Assembly (NCBI GenBank): GCA_947307355.1
Contig: CAMZIV010000005.1
Coordinates: forward strand, 1 to 33,406
Reading direction: 5' to 3'
DNA from: an uncultured Candidatus Saccharibacteria bacterium
GTDB taxonomy: Bacteria; Patescibacteriota; Saccharimonadia; Saccharimonadales; Saccharimonadaceae
DNA: 33,406 nucleotides
The translations under genes and the position numbers were made by a program. Shown here piece after piece: positions 18,650-26,800 of this stretch. The notes under the pieces are model-generated. The model was not told the origin of the DNA. It was given only the letters and a program-made list of their open reading frames with translations, and did not search any database. Each line of letters starts with the position of its first letter. Positions within the stretch are counted from its first letter, which is position 1.

Positions 18650-18820
18650 ATGCCTGAACCTAAAAAACAAAGCAGCCCAAGAAAGACCGGTCTTCGCCGT
18701 AGTCATATTCGCTTGGCGCTAGCTCGTAGAGTTAACAAAACATCACCAGTTAAGGCCTTCGAAACCAAAAAGAAGACCCCAAACCTTAAAGTAAAAACTA
18801 TTAAGAAAAAAGAAGCTTAA
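18650..18820 (+). CDS. rpmF: 50S ribosomal protein L32-like (56 aa, not in ORF track)
   Basis: ATG at 18650 after AAAGGAG: MPEPKKQSSPRKTGLRRSHIRLALARRVNKTSPVKAFETKKKTPNLKVKTIKKKEA; xPxPKKxxSxxRxxxRRSH signature; no Cys. Confidence 0.75.
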   Translation: MPEPKKQSSPRKTGLRRSHIRLALARRVNKTSPVKAFETKKKTPNLKVKTIKKKEA

Positions 18821-18823
18821 ATC

Positions 18824-19357
18824 ATGGCTAGTAATCGACATTTAGGTAGAGTTATTGTCCTACAGAGTTTGTATGAATACGAACTCAGGACCCTCGCGCA
18901 CGACCCGGAAGTCGAGCTAGACGTTATTATTGCTAAGAATATCGAACCATACGAAAAGGCACTCGGCGATACCGAGTTTGTCTATAATTTGGCACACAAA
19001 GTTTCTGAGAATTTTGAAACTCTAGATACCGCCCTCCAGCCGATGGCTCCAGAGTGGCCAATTAGTTCGATTTCTGCAATCGACCGTAACGTCCTGAGGA
19101 TGGGACTATATGAACTTTCGGAATGTAGGGATTCAATTCCTCCGAAGGTTGCCATTAACGAAGCTGTAGAACTCGCGAAAGCGTTTGGTTCTGATAATTC
19201 GTCGAAGTTTATCAACGGCGTACTTGGGACAGCTTATCGCGAACTCGGAATTAAAGAAGAAGAAAATGAACCAAAACGTAAAGCCGACAAGCGCGGGGGA
19301 ACCGACAGCAAAGAGGACGCTGAAGGTACCGGAAGCGCTGCCGACGGAAACAATTAA
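18824..19357 (+). CDS. nusB: Transcription antitermination factor NusB with hydrophilic C-terminal tail
   Basis: [20 protein letters not shown]...[53 protein letters not shown]. Confidence 0.93.
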   Translation: MASNRHLGRVIVLQSLYEYELRTLAHDPEVELDVIIAKNIEPYEKALGDTEFVYNLAHKVSENFETLDTALQPMAPEWPISSISAIDRNVLRMGLYELSECRDSIPPKVAINEAVELAKAFGSDNSSKFINGVLGTAYRELGIKEEENEPKRKADKRGGTDSKEDAEGTGSAADGNN

Positions 19358-19850
19358 GGAATCTCCGCTTAGGAAAATCACCTCGGCTGTTTTTCGCAAG
19401 AAAACCGCTATTCAAGAGATTGTGCGTGAGCCGACTTCTGGTGGGATAATTTTTCGATTGACCCACGACAAGAAGGATATCGAGGTGCTTTTGATCCAAG
19501 ATTCCAAGGAACGTTGGACTATTCCAAAGGGCCATATTGAGCCAGGTGAGACTGCCAAAGTAACAGCGCGTCGCGAGATTGAAGAAGAAACCGGTCTAAG
19601 GAATTTTAATGTGCTAACATGGCTTGGCAAGATCCATTTTAAATATCGTAGAGCTGACAAGCTCGTGTTGATGACGACTCAGATTTATCTAGTTCAGGCG
19701 CTAGATGAATTGGAGAAGCCAACAGGTGAAAAATGGATGAAGGGAATTAAATGGTTCTCTTTTGCTGATGCGCTCGAGGCAATCGAATACGAAGATATTG
19801 AAAAATTGATGCTAATTGCAAAGAAAAAGATTCGCGCAGGCGAATTTTAA
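19266..19850 (+). CDS. NUDIX hydrolase
   Basis: NUDIX box [23 protein letters not shown]. First plausible ATG is 19266 ([13 protein letters not shown]...), overlapping nusB out of frame. Confidence 0.88.
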   Translation: MNQNVKPTSAGEPTAKRTLKVPEALPTETIKESPLRKITSAVFRKKTAIQEIVREPTSGGIIFRLTHDKKDIEVLLIQDSKERWTIPKGHIEPGETAKVTARREIEEETGLRNFNVLTWLGKIHFKYRRADKLVLMTTQIYLVQALDELEKPTGEKWMKGIKWFSFADALEAIEYEDIEKLMLIAKKKIRAGEF

Positions 19851-19861
19851 ATAGGAGGCAA

Positions 19862-20572
19862 ATGGATACGACACCATATCAGGAGTTTGCAAAAGAAAAA
19901 CTCGGATTTGAATTTAATGACATTAATCTATTAGTGACGGCTTTAACACACCGTAGCTATGTAAATGAGCACAAATCTGCTAATGAGCATAATGAGAGAC
20001 TTGAGTTCCTCGGTGATGCAGTGCTCGAATTAGTTTCTTCAGATTTTTTGTATAGAAATTACGACGAACCTGAGGGAATTATGACAGCTCTTCGTGCGGC
20101 TTTGGTTCGCACCGAATCGATTGGCGATGCTGGTAAAGAGCTTGGTTATGAACCTTTGGTGCGTCTTTCTCGCGGTGAAAAACACGGCTCAGACAGAGCA
20201 CATGATGTGATTCTTGCCGACTGTTTTGAGGCGGTGATTGGTGCGATTTATCTGGACCAGGGATACGAGGCCGCTAAAGATTTTATTTCTAAGCATATTT
20301 TGGTAAAAATTGACCAGATTCTAGAAGAAGGGACCTGGCGTGATGCGAAATCATACATGCAGGAGCTTGCGCAAAAAATCGACGGCGTGACCCCAATTTA
20401 TCGTACACTTCATGAAGAAGGTCCAGATCATGACAAGATGTTTACCGTGGGTGTGTATGTGGGTGAAACCTTAAAAGGCACTGGCACTGGCCACTCTAAG
20501 CAAGAGGCTCAAACCAATGCCGCTAGAGAAGGTGTAAAACTCTATCGCAAAGAGAACAAGGACGCCGCCTAA
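19862..20572 (+). CDS. rnc: Ribonuclease III
   Basis: HRSYVNEHKSANEHNERLEFLGDAVLELVSSDFLY signature plus C-terminal dsRBD (SYMQELAQKIDGVTPIYRTLHEEGPDH...GTGHSKQEAQTNAAREGVKLY); SD AGGAGG. Confidence 0.96.
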   Translation: MDTTPYQEFAKEKLGFEFNDINLLVTALTHRSYVNEHKSANEHNERLEFLGDAVLELVSSDFLYRNYDEPEGIMTALRAALVRTESIGDAGKELGYEPLVRLSRGEKHGSDRAHDVILADCFEAVIGAIYLDQGYEAAKDFISKHILVKIDQILEEGTWRDAKSYMQELAQKIDGVTPIYRTLHEEGPDHDKMFTVGVYVGETLKGTGTGHSKQEAQTNAAREGVKLYRKENKDAA

Positions 20573-20584
20573 GGGTGGGCTAGA

Positions 20585-20612
20585 TTGACTTTTTAGAAAA
20601 ATATGATATACT
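20585..20612 (+). promoter_or_regulatory. Promoter TTGACT-16-TATACT
   Basis: TTGACT 20585-20590, TATACT 20607-20612. Confidence 0.6.
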
Positions 20613-20624
20613 TATGTATATCAT
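20603..20624. promoter_or_regulatory. Perfect inverted repeat overlapping -10/+1 (candidate operator)
   Basis: ATGATATAC-ttat-GTATATCAT. Confidence 0.45.
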
Positions 20625-20660
20625 TTTTTCTGCTGTTTGTAGTGATTGGAGGTGGTAACA

Positions 20661-21215
20661 ATGGCAGCGGACCTTAAAACGAATAATACTATCAAAAAAG
20701 AACGTGAGAAGTATAGCCAGGAACTTAAAGATTTAGCAAAATTCCTTGGAAATGCCGATGTAAAAGTTTTTAATTATGTCGGGCTTTTCTTTAATCTTAT
20801 ACTAACTTGTGGATTGATTTCTTTTTGTAAAAGCGTCTTAAATAAATACGATGAAAAAAATGATTTAACAAAAGATAAGATATTCTATAAGTTTCTTTTC
20901 GGAAAAGTTGATAATGAGGCTACAGTTTACTCAAGTTTCTATCAGAATTTGTCTTTACATCTGATGGATGATGCTACTAATTATGTTGAACAGTTAGCTT
21001 TGGCAACAAGAGAGCTGGGTTGGCATTTAGGAGCAAAGAAACCTTTGATAGAGGGGTTAATTAAGTCAAAAGCCAGAAGAGACTTATATAAATCGACTTT
21101 AAAAAGACATATGATGAAAAAAGGTACTACGGTGTGCCCACAGGATCTTAAAAAACATTATCAGCATATAAAAAAGCAGAGAAAAGAAAGAGAAAAGAGG
21201 AAAGCGAAAAAATGA
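20661..21215 (+). CDS. Orphan protein, one predicted TM and a highly basic C-terminus
   Basis: ATG 20661 with SD GGAGGTGG; FNYVGLFFNLILTCGLISFC; tail HIKKQRKEREKRKAKK; TGA stop. Confidence 0.65.
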   Translation: MAADLKTNNTIKKEREKYSQELKDLAKFLGNADVKVFNYVGLFFNLILTCGLISFCKSVLNKYDEKNDLTKDKIFYKFLFGKVDNEATVYSSFYQNLSLHLMDDATNYVEQLALATRELGWHLGAKKPLIEGLIKSKARRDLYKSTLKRHMMKKGTTVCPQDLKKHYQHIKKQRKEREKRKAKK

Positions 21216-21224
21216 TAGTATTTG

Positions 21225-21255
21225 CCCCTGGGTTTATGCTCAGGGGTTTTGTTTT
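21225..21255 (+). terminator. Rho-independent terminator
   Basis: CCCCTG-ggtttatgct-CAGGGG-TTTTGTTTTT. Confidence 0.75.
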
Positions 21256-21268
21256 TCTCTGTTATCAT

Positions 21269-21296
21269 TGACTTTTTAGCATAAGTGTGATATAAT
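21269..21296 (+). promoter_or_regulatory. Promoter TTGACT ... TATAAT with shared module TTTTTAGCATAAGTGT
   Basis: ttgactttttagcataagtgtgaTATAAT; nearly identical to the module upstream of 1176. Confidence 0.65.
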
Positions 21297-21342
21297 ATAG
21301 GTATATTGTATTAGTTCTTTTATAGAGGAAGGGGGGAAGTCT

Positions 21343-21834
21343 ATGTTAAATTTCGAAGAAGAATACAGCTTTGAGGAAGCCGATGATCCGAGAACATGGT
21401 ATGGCAGTTCGTATCAGGAAGATACTGAAAGCTCTACCGAACCCGCAGTTGATTATTCAGATTACTGGAAGGCAGCGTTAAATGTCATCAATGATTGGTC
21501 CGCATATAACGGCAAAAAGAAGCTTTATATCAATGCTACACATGAGGAAACAAAACATAAAGTGGCTAGCGTAATTGAAAAAAGCTTTAATGGTAGTCTT
21601 GGCAATTTGAAATCCAGAGAGAACGAGCTCTCTGAGAATGTAAATTTGGCCATAATGACATTTGAACCTATATGCTCTAAATATGGTATAAAACCAGTAA
21701 ATAGAGATTGGCTCTATCATAATTTGAAGGAGTCAAGAGACTATGAGAGTATAAGAAAAAAATGTCAGAGAAAAATGGATTCAGGTAAAAGACCTGAAGA
21801 TTTAAGAAATTTAACTAGAAAGAGCTCTAAATAG
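21343..21834 (+). CDS. Orphan soluble protein, unknown
   Basis: ATG preceded by GGAAGGGGGGAAG; own promoter and terminator. Confidence 0.6.
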   Translation: MLNFEEEYSFEEADDPRTWYGSSYQEDTESSTEPAVDYSDYWKAALNVINDWSAYNGKKKLYINATHEETKHKVASVIEKSFNGSLGNLKSRENELSENVNLAIMTFEPICSKYGIKPVNRDWLYHNLKESRDYESIRKKCQRKMDSGKRPEDLRNLTRKSSK

Positions 21835-21848
21835 GGCTCTTTTCTTTT
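21818..21848 (+). terminator. Rho-independent terminator overlapping the stop codon
   Basis: AAAGAGCtc...gggGCTCTTTT C TTTT. Confidence 0.6.
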
Positions 21849-21898
21849 GTCAAAATTTATGATATAATGGTGCGAAATAATAATTTTAAGGAGAAAAA

Positions 21899-22342
21899 AT
21901 GCTAGCGATTCGCATGCAACGTAATGGCCGGTCACATTATCCAACGTACCGGATAGTCGTCCAAGAAGCGCAGCGCCACCCTCTTTCGGGTCGTGTTGTA
22001 GCCGAGGTCGGCAACTACAACCCAGCAACCAAGGCTCTTACCTTGGACAAAGAGGCTGTGGAGAAATATCTTAAAAATGGTGCACAGCCATCTAGCCGTG
22101 TAGCCTTCGTTCTTAAGAAGAATGGCGTTAAACTACCTAAGTGGTACAAAGAACCAGCTGCTAAAAACGTAGCTCCTAAGCACGCCGACAAGCTTCGCAA
22201 GAACCAACCAAAGGAAGAAGCTCCAGCTGAGGAAGCTCCAGCAGAAGCACCTGCAGAGGAAGCTCCAGCAGAAGCTCCAGCTGAAGAAGCTGCTCCAGAG
22301 GCTCCAGCCGAAGAAGCACCAGCTGAAACTCCAGCAGAGTAA
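21899..22342 (+). CDS. rpsP: 30S ribosomal protein S16 with Ala/Pro/Glu-rich C-terminal repeat tail
   Basis: MLAIRMQRNGRSHYPTYRIVVQEAQRHPLSGRVVAEVGNYNP; tail of EEAPAEEAPAEAPAEEAPAEAP... repeats; SD AAGGAG. Confidence 0.95.
   Translation: MLAIRMQRNGRSHYPTYRIVVQEAQRHPLSGRVVAEVGNYNPATKALTLDKEAVEKYLKNGAQPSSRVAFVLKKNGVKLPKWYKEPAAKNVAPKHADKLRKNQPKEEAPAEEAPAEAPAEEAPAEAPAEEAAPEAPAEEAPAETPAE
22215..22339 (+). repeat. Short tandem coding repeat (GAAGCTCCAGC-type, PAE/APAEE units) in rpsP
   Basis: Repeated gaagctccagc(t/a)ga(g/a) units in frame. Confidence 0.7.
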
Positions 22343-22348
22343 TTCAAA

Positions 22349-22375
22349 AATAACCCCTTCGGGGGTTATTTTTTG
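22349..22375 (+). terminator. Rho-independent terminator with UUCG tetraloop
   Basis: AATAACCCC-ttcg-GGGGTTATT-TTTTG. Confidence 0.9.
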
Positions 22376-22473
22376 TGCTCGATAATTTGAAATATTAAAG
22401 ATTTATGTTATAATATATTGAGAATTGTACGTTAATAGAATGGTTTTAGTTTATTTTGGAGGTGATATTATAT

Positions 22474-22938
22474 ATGAGACCTGGAATAGATATATGGGAT
22501 TATGAGCATCAAGAAGCGCGGAATCCGCCTGTTATTGCTGACTGTTTTGACTATGACAAAAGTCAAAACAAATCGAAATCTGATTATGAAAGAGAACGTG
22601 AAAAGAAGCTGATCCCGGATTTAAAAAAGGTTGCAAAAAAGCTTGGGCATACCCCTAGTATTAGAGAGTTTGATGATTCCTTCGTTATAAACACACTCTT
22701 TCGTCCGTATGATTATATTAAGAAGTTCGGTACTTGGGGCAAAGCTCTTGAAGCGGCTGGACTTAGGCCAAAGACCGACAAGGATGAAATGCTTTTTAGT
22801 TTGCAGCGTTTAACTGATGAACTTGGCCACTTTCCAACGGAAGAACAATGCAATTGGTGTGAATATACTCCTTGCTACAGAACGTACCTTAGAAAGTTTG
22901 GCCCTTGGGATGAAATTAAAAAAATGATTAAAACATAA
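22474..22938 (+). CDS. Orphan protein with two HNH-endonuclease-associated repeat-like units; putative nucleic-acid binding
   Basis: ATG 22474 with SD GGAGGTGAT; repeat 1 LIPDLKKVAKKLGHTPSIREFDD...YIKKFGTWGKALEAAGLRPK; repeat 2 MLFSLQRLTDELGHFPTEEQ...YLRKFGPWDEIKKM. Confidence 0.65.
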   Translation: MRPGIDIWDYEHQEARNPPVIADCFDYDKSQNKSKSDYEREREKKLIPDLKKVAKKLGHTPSIREFDDSFVINTLFRPYDYIKKFGTWGKALEAAGLRPKTDKDEMLFSLQRLTDELGHFPTEEQCNWCEYTPCYRTYLRKFGPWDEIKKMIKT

Positions 22939-22951
22939 CTAAAACCATTTG

Positions 22952-22977
22952 AAAGCCACGCCTATGCGTGGCTTTTT
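22952..22977 (+). terminator. Rho-independent terminator
   Basis: AAAGCCACGC-ctat-GCGTGGCTTT-TT. Confidence 0.9.
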
Positions 22978-23041
22978 AAATTTCTATTATCAAAAACAAA
23001 ACATGTTATAATAAAAGTATAAACTTTAAAAAGGAAAAAAT

Positions 23042-23467
23042 ATGGCTACTATTGACCAGCAATTCGTAGAATATATCGTAAAAACCTTAGTCAATAATCC
23101 GGATAAAGTTTCGGTGGAACGCAAAATCGATGAAAAAGGCGTACTTCTGTCTCTTACCGTTGATCCAGAAGATGTAGGTCGCGTAATTGGTAAACGTGGT
23201 ATCACTGCACAATCAATCCGTATGCTCCTTAGAGCTCTCGGCACCAAGCAAGATGCTCGTTTCAATCTTAAAATCGTAAACACCGATGAAGATGGCGGCG
23301 AAGCTCCACGTGCTAAGAAACCTGCTGAGAAAAAAGAAGACGCTCCAGCAGAAGCTGGAGAAGACATCGTAGAAGATGTTGAAGACGAGGAAGAAACTGG
23401 TGAATCTTCCGAGCTTGCAGAGAAAACTCGTGCAGAGCTTGCGGATCTCGACGACCTCGATATCTAA
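23042..23467 (+). CDS. khpA: KH-domain RNA-binding protein (KhpA/YlqC-like) with acidic tail
   Basis: VEYIVKTLVNNPDKVSVERKIDEKGVLLSLTVDPEDVGRVIGKRGITAQSIRMLLRALG. Confidence 0.88.
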   Translation: MATIDQQFVEYIVKTLVNNPDKVSVERKIDEKGVLLSLTVDPEDVGRVIGKRGITAQSIRMLLRALGTKQDARFNLKIVNTDEDGGEAPRAKKPAEKKEDAPAEAGEDIVEDVEDEEETGESSELAEKTRAELADLDDLDI

Positions 23468-23479
23468 TCTGTAAAAGAG

Positions 23480-23509
23480 ATAACGCCCTAAAAAGGGCGT
23501 TATTTTTTT
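23480..23509 (+). terminator. Rho-independent terminator
   Basis: ATAACGCCC-taaaaa-GGGCGTTAT-TTTTTT. Confidence 0.9.
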
Positions 23510-23520
23510 GAAAAAAGCCC

Positions 23521-23548
23521 TTGCAAAATTATAAAACTTATGTATAAT
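23521..23548 (+). promoter_or_regulatory. Promoter TTGCAA-16-TATAAT for candidate small RNA
   Basis: TTGCAA 23521-23526, TATAAT 23543-23548. Confidence 0.6.
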
Positions 23549-23554
23549 TATTTT

Positions 23555-23641
23555 TAAGCTAACTAACTGCGAGTTCGCTTATACACAAAAAGTTGAGAGT
23601 TTATATATGTCTAAAAAATGCCTACCGTTGAGGCATTTTTT
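23555..23641 (+). ncRNA. Candidate small RNA (~87 nt) between promoter and intrinsic terminator
   Basis: Predicted TSS ~23555; 5' hairpin TAAGC-taact-AACT-gcg-AGTT-c-GCTTA; 3' terminator AAAAAATGCCT-accgttg-AGGCATTTTTT; no convincing ORF. Confidence 0.45.
23613..23641 (+). terminator. Rho-independent terminator (11-bp perfect stem)
   Basis: AAAAAATGCCT-accgttg-AGGCATTTTTT. Confidence 0.85.
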
Positions 23642-23645
23642 GGTC

Positions 23646-23673
23646 TTGTAATATTTAAAAATACGTGTATAAT
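23646..23673 (+). promoter_or_regulatory. rpoB promoter TTGTAA-16-TATAAT
   Basis: TTGTAA 23646-23651, TATAAT 23668-23673. Confidence 0.6.
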
Positions 23674-23679
23674 TAGTAT

Positions 23680-23831
23680 CAAGAAGTAGTGTGTCCTATT
23701 TTTGGTATGTCTCAAGGAACTGGCAATTCTGAGGGATAAAAATAGGCAGTAATCTTCGGCGCTGAGACAACGCCTCGTCTAGTAGGTGCTGTCAAAAAAG
23801 ATACTAATAACACTAAAAAATAAGGGGTAGA
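23680..23831 (+). promoter_or_regulatory. Structured rpoB 5' leader (~150 nt), candidate cis-regulatory RNA
   Basis: Stem CCTATTTTT(23695-23703)/AAAAATAGG(23738-23746) with inner CTCA/TGAG and GAA/TTC; second stem CGGCGC(23757-23762)/GGTGCTG(23785-23791) with inner AGAC/GTCT. Confidence 0.45.
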
Positions 23832-26800
23832 ATGGCTACAACCAAAAAGTCCGGTGAACGTGTGTTTTTCACCGAAGGTGACCAAGCCCTCCCAATTCCG
23901 GATCTTACTGCACATCAGAAAGATTCATGGGATGACTTTGTCAAAAACGGACTAAGGGAAGTTTTTGCTGAGCTAAATCCAATCGACGATTATACCGGCC
24001 AAAAACTCTCACTCCGTTTCAAAGATTATTACTTTAAAGAACCAAAGGAAACCGAGCAGCAAGCTAAGTATAATCTTGCTACCTACGAGGCTCCACTTCA
24101 CGTTCTAGTAGAACTAGAAAACAAAGTGACTGGTACCAAGAAAGAACAGGATATTTACTTTGGCGATTATCCATGGATGACCGAAAGAGCAACTTTCATC
24201 ATCAACGGTACTGAGCGCGTAATCGTTTCTCAGCTTATCCGTTCCGCTGGTGTGTTCTTCACTGCAGAAGAAGCTGGCGTAAAGAGACTCTACGGTGCAA
24301 AGGTAATTCCAGGCCGTGGTGCATGGCTCGAGTTTGAAACAGCGGCAAATGGCGCAATTAGCGTAAAAATCGACCGCCGTCGCAAAATCCCAGTAACAAC
24401 TTTCCTTCGTGCTCTTGGTCTTTCTAAGACTGACATCGAAAAGAAGTTTGAAAAAATCGATACTGGCGACAAGAAATATATTGAAGCAACCTTTGAAAAG
24501 GACACCACTTCATCTCAAGGTGAAGCGCTTCTTGAAGTTTATCGTCGTATTCGTCCAGGCGATCTCGCTACTGTAGATAACGCTAAATCTATGATTGAGA
24601 AGATGTTCTTCGATCCAAAGCGTTATGATTACTCTAACGTTGGTCGTTTCAAGATGAACCGTAGACTTCATTTCGATACACCAAATGATCCAGCACATCG
24701 CACTCTCCAAATGGATGACGTGATTGCTATCATTGCTGAGATTATTCGTCTCAACAATACTCAAGAACCAGCAGATGATATCGACTCTCTTTCAAATCGT
24801 CGTGTCAAGCTCGTTGGCGAACTTGTACAACGCCAATTCCGTCTTGGTATGCTTCGCTTGCAGCGCAACATCCTAGACCGTATGTCTATGGCAAATCCAG
24901 AAGACGTAACTCCATCTCAGCTTCTTAACTCACGTCCAGTAGTGGCAGCTGTTAAGGAATTCTTCTCAACATCACAACTTTCACAGCTTATGGATGAGGT
25001 TAACCCATTCTCAGAGCTTGCACACAAGCGCCGTCTAAGCTCGATGGGTCCTGGTGGTCTTACTCGTGAGCGTGCTGGTTTCGACGTACGTGATGCTCAC
25101 CCAACTCACTATGGTCGTATCTGTACTGTAGAAACTCCAGAAGGTGGCAACGTAGGTCTCGTGCTTAACTTTGCAACCTATGCTCGTATCAACGAGTATG
25201 GCTTCATTGAAGCTCCATACCGCGTAGTTAAAAACGGTAAGGTAACTGATGAAGTTGTTTACATGGATGCTGATACCGAAAACGATATGGTTATCGCTGA
25301 CGCATCTGTCAAACTAAACAAAGATGGTAAATTCGTAGAAGACTGGGTATCTGCTCGTGTTCACGGCGCTCCTTCTCAGGTAGAAGCAAAGCGTGTGACC
25401 CACATCGATGCAGCACACAAGGAAATTCTTGGTGTATCCGCTGGTCTTATTCCATTTGTAGAGAAAAACCGTGTTGACCGCTCTCTCATGGCCTGCGCCA
25501 TGCAGAAACAAGCAGTGCCACTTCTTCGCTCTGACAACCCTACCGTTGGTACTGGTATCGAGCGTGAAGTCGCCAAGAACACTTCACAGGTTGTAATGGC
25601 TACCGGCGCCGGTGTAGTCAAAAAAGCCGATGGTGAATCCGTAATCGTAACTTACGATAAGGGCGGTGACGTAGAATACAAACTCCAACACTTTGAAAAA
25701 ACTAACGATGATCGTTGTTATAACCAACGTTGTAAAGTTGCACGTGGTCAAAAGGTAAAGAAGGGTGACATTCTTATCGAGGGTGCTTCCATTAATGATG
25801 GCGAGCTTGCTCTTGGTCGTGACCTTCTCGTAGCCTTCATGCCATGGCGTGGTTACAACATGGATGACGCTATCGTTATTTCTAACCGTTTGGTAGAGGA
25901 TGACACTCTTACATCTATTAATATTAAAGATTTCGATGTGGAAGTTCGTGAAACCAAACTTGGTCCAGAACAAGTTACCCGTGATATCCCAAACGTTTCT
26001 GAACATTCACTTCGTCACCTCGGTGAAGATGGTATCGTAACCGTCGGTGCAGAAGTTAAAAATGGTGATATCCTTGTTGGTAAGATTACTCCAAAGGGTG
26101 AGCAAGAGCTCAGCTCTGAGGAACGCTTGTTGCGCGCTATCTTCGGTGAAAAAGCCAAAGACGTACGCGACACTTCAGTACGTATGAACGGTTCTTCAAC
26201 CGGTAAAGTTGTAGATGTTCGTGTTTACACTCGTGAACAAGGTCACGAGCTTAAAGCTGGTGTGATTATGCAAATCAAAATCTTTGTTGCTGAAATGCGC
26301 AAGATTGGCGTAGGTGATAAGCTCGCTGGTCGTCACGGTAACAAAGGTGTAGTATCTCGCGTTCTTCCAGTAGAAGACATGCCATTTATGGCTGATGGTA
26401 CTCCAATTGATATCATACTTTCACCAATGGGCGTGCCTTCCCGTATGAACCTCGGTCAGCTCTTTGAGACTCACCTTGGTATGGCAGCTAGAGCACTTGG
26501 TTATAAGGTTGCTACCCCATCCTTTAATGGTGTGCCAGATGAAGTAATCTCCGATGAGCTCGAGAAGGCTGGATATGCTCGTGATGGCCGTGTCCAACTT
26601 TATGATGGTCTCACTGGTGAACCATTCAACGAACGTACTTCTGTAGGTGTAATGCACATGCTCAAGCTTCACCACATGGTGGAAGACAAGATTCACGCTC
26701 GTTCTACTGGTCCATACACCATGGTTACCCAACAGCCACTCGGTGGTAAAGCACAAAATGGTGGTCAGCGTTTCGGGGAAATGGAGGTATGGGCACTCGA

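Noticed and set aside
21291-21307. AATATA-GG-TATATT inverted repeat over the -10 of the 21343 gene
   Set aside because: Short AT-only arms overlapping TATAAT are expected by chance in this composition; much weaker than the 9-bp arms at 20603.
22215-22339. Tandem short repeats in rpsP considered as a CRISPR or minisatellite array
   Set aside because: Units are coding (APAEE), with no spacers; explained as a low-complexity protein tail.
23608-23652. 14-codon ORF MSKKCLPLRHFLVL over the small-RNA terminator
   Set aside because: No Shine-Dalgarno, and it reads through the terminator stem; more likely noncoding.
24950-25060. Substitutions in the rifampicin-region of RpoB ([16 protein letters not shown])
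   Set aside because: Core contact residues such as D, H, R and S are retained; the differences look like ordinary divergence and resistance cannot be inferred from sequence alone.
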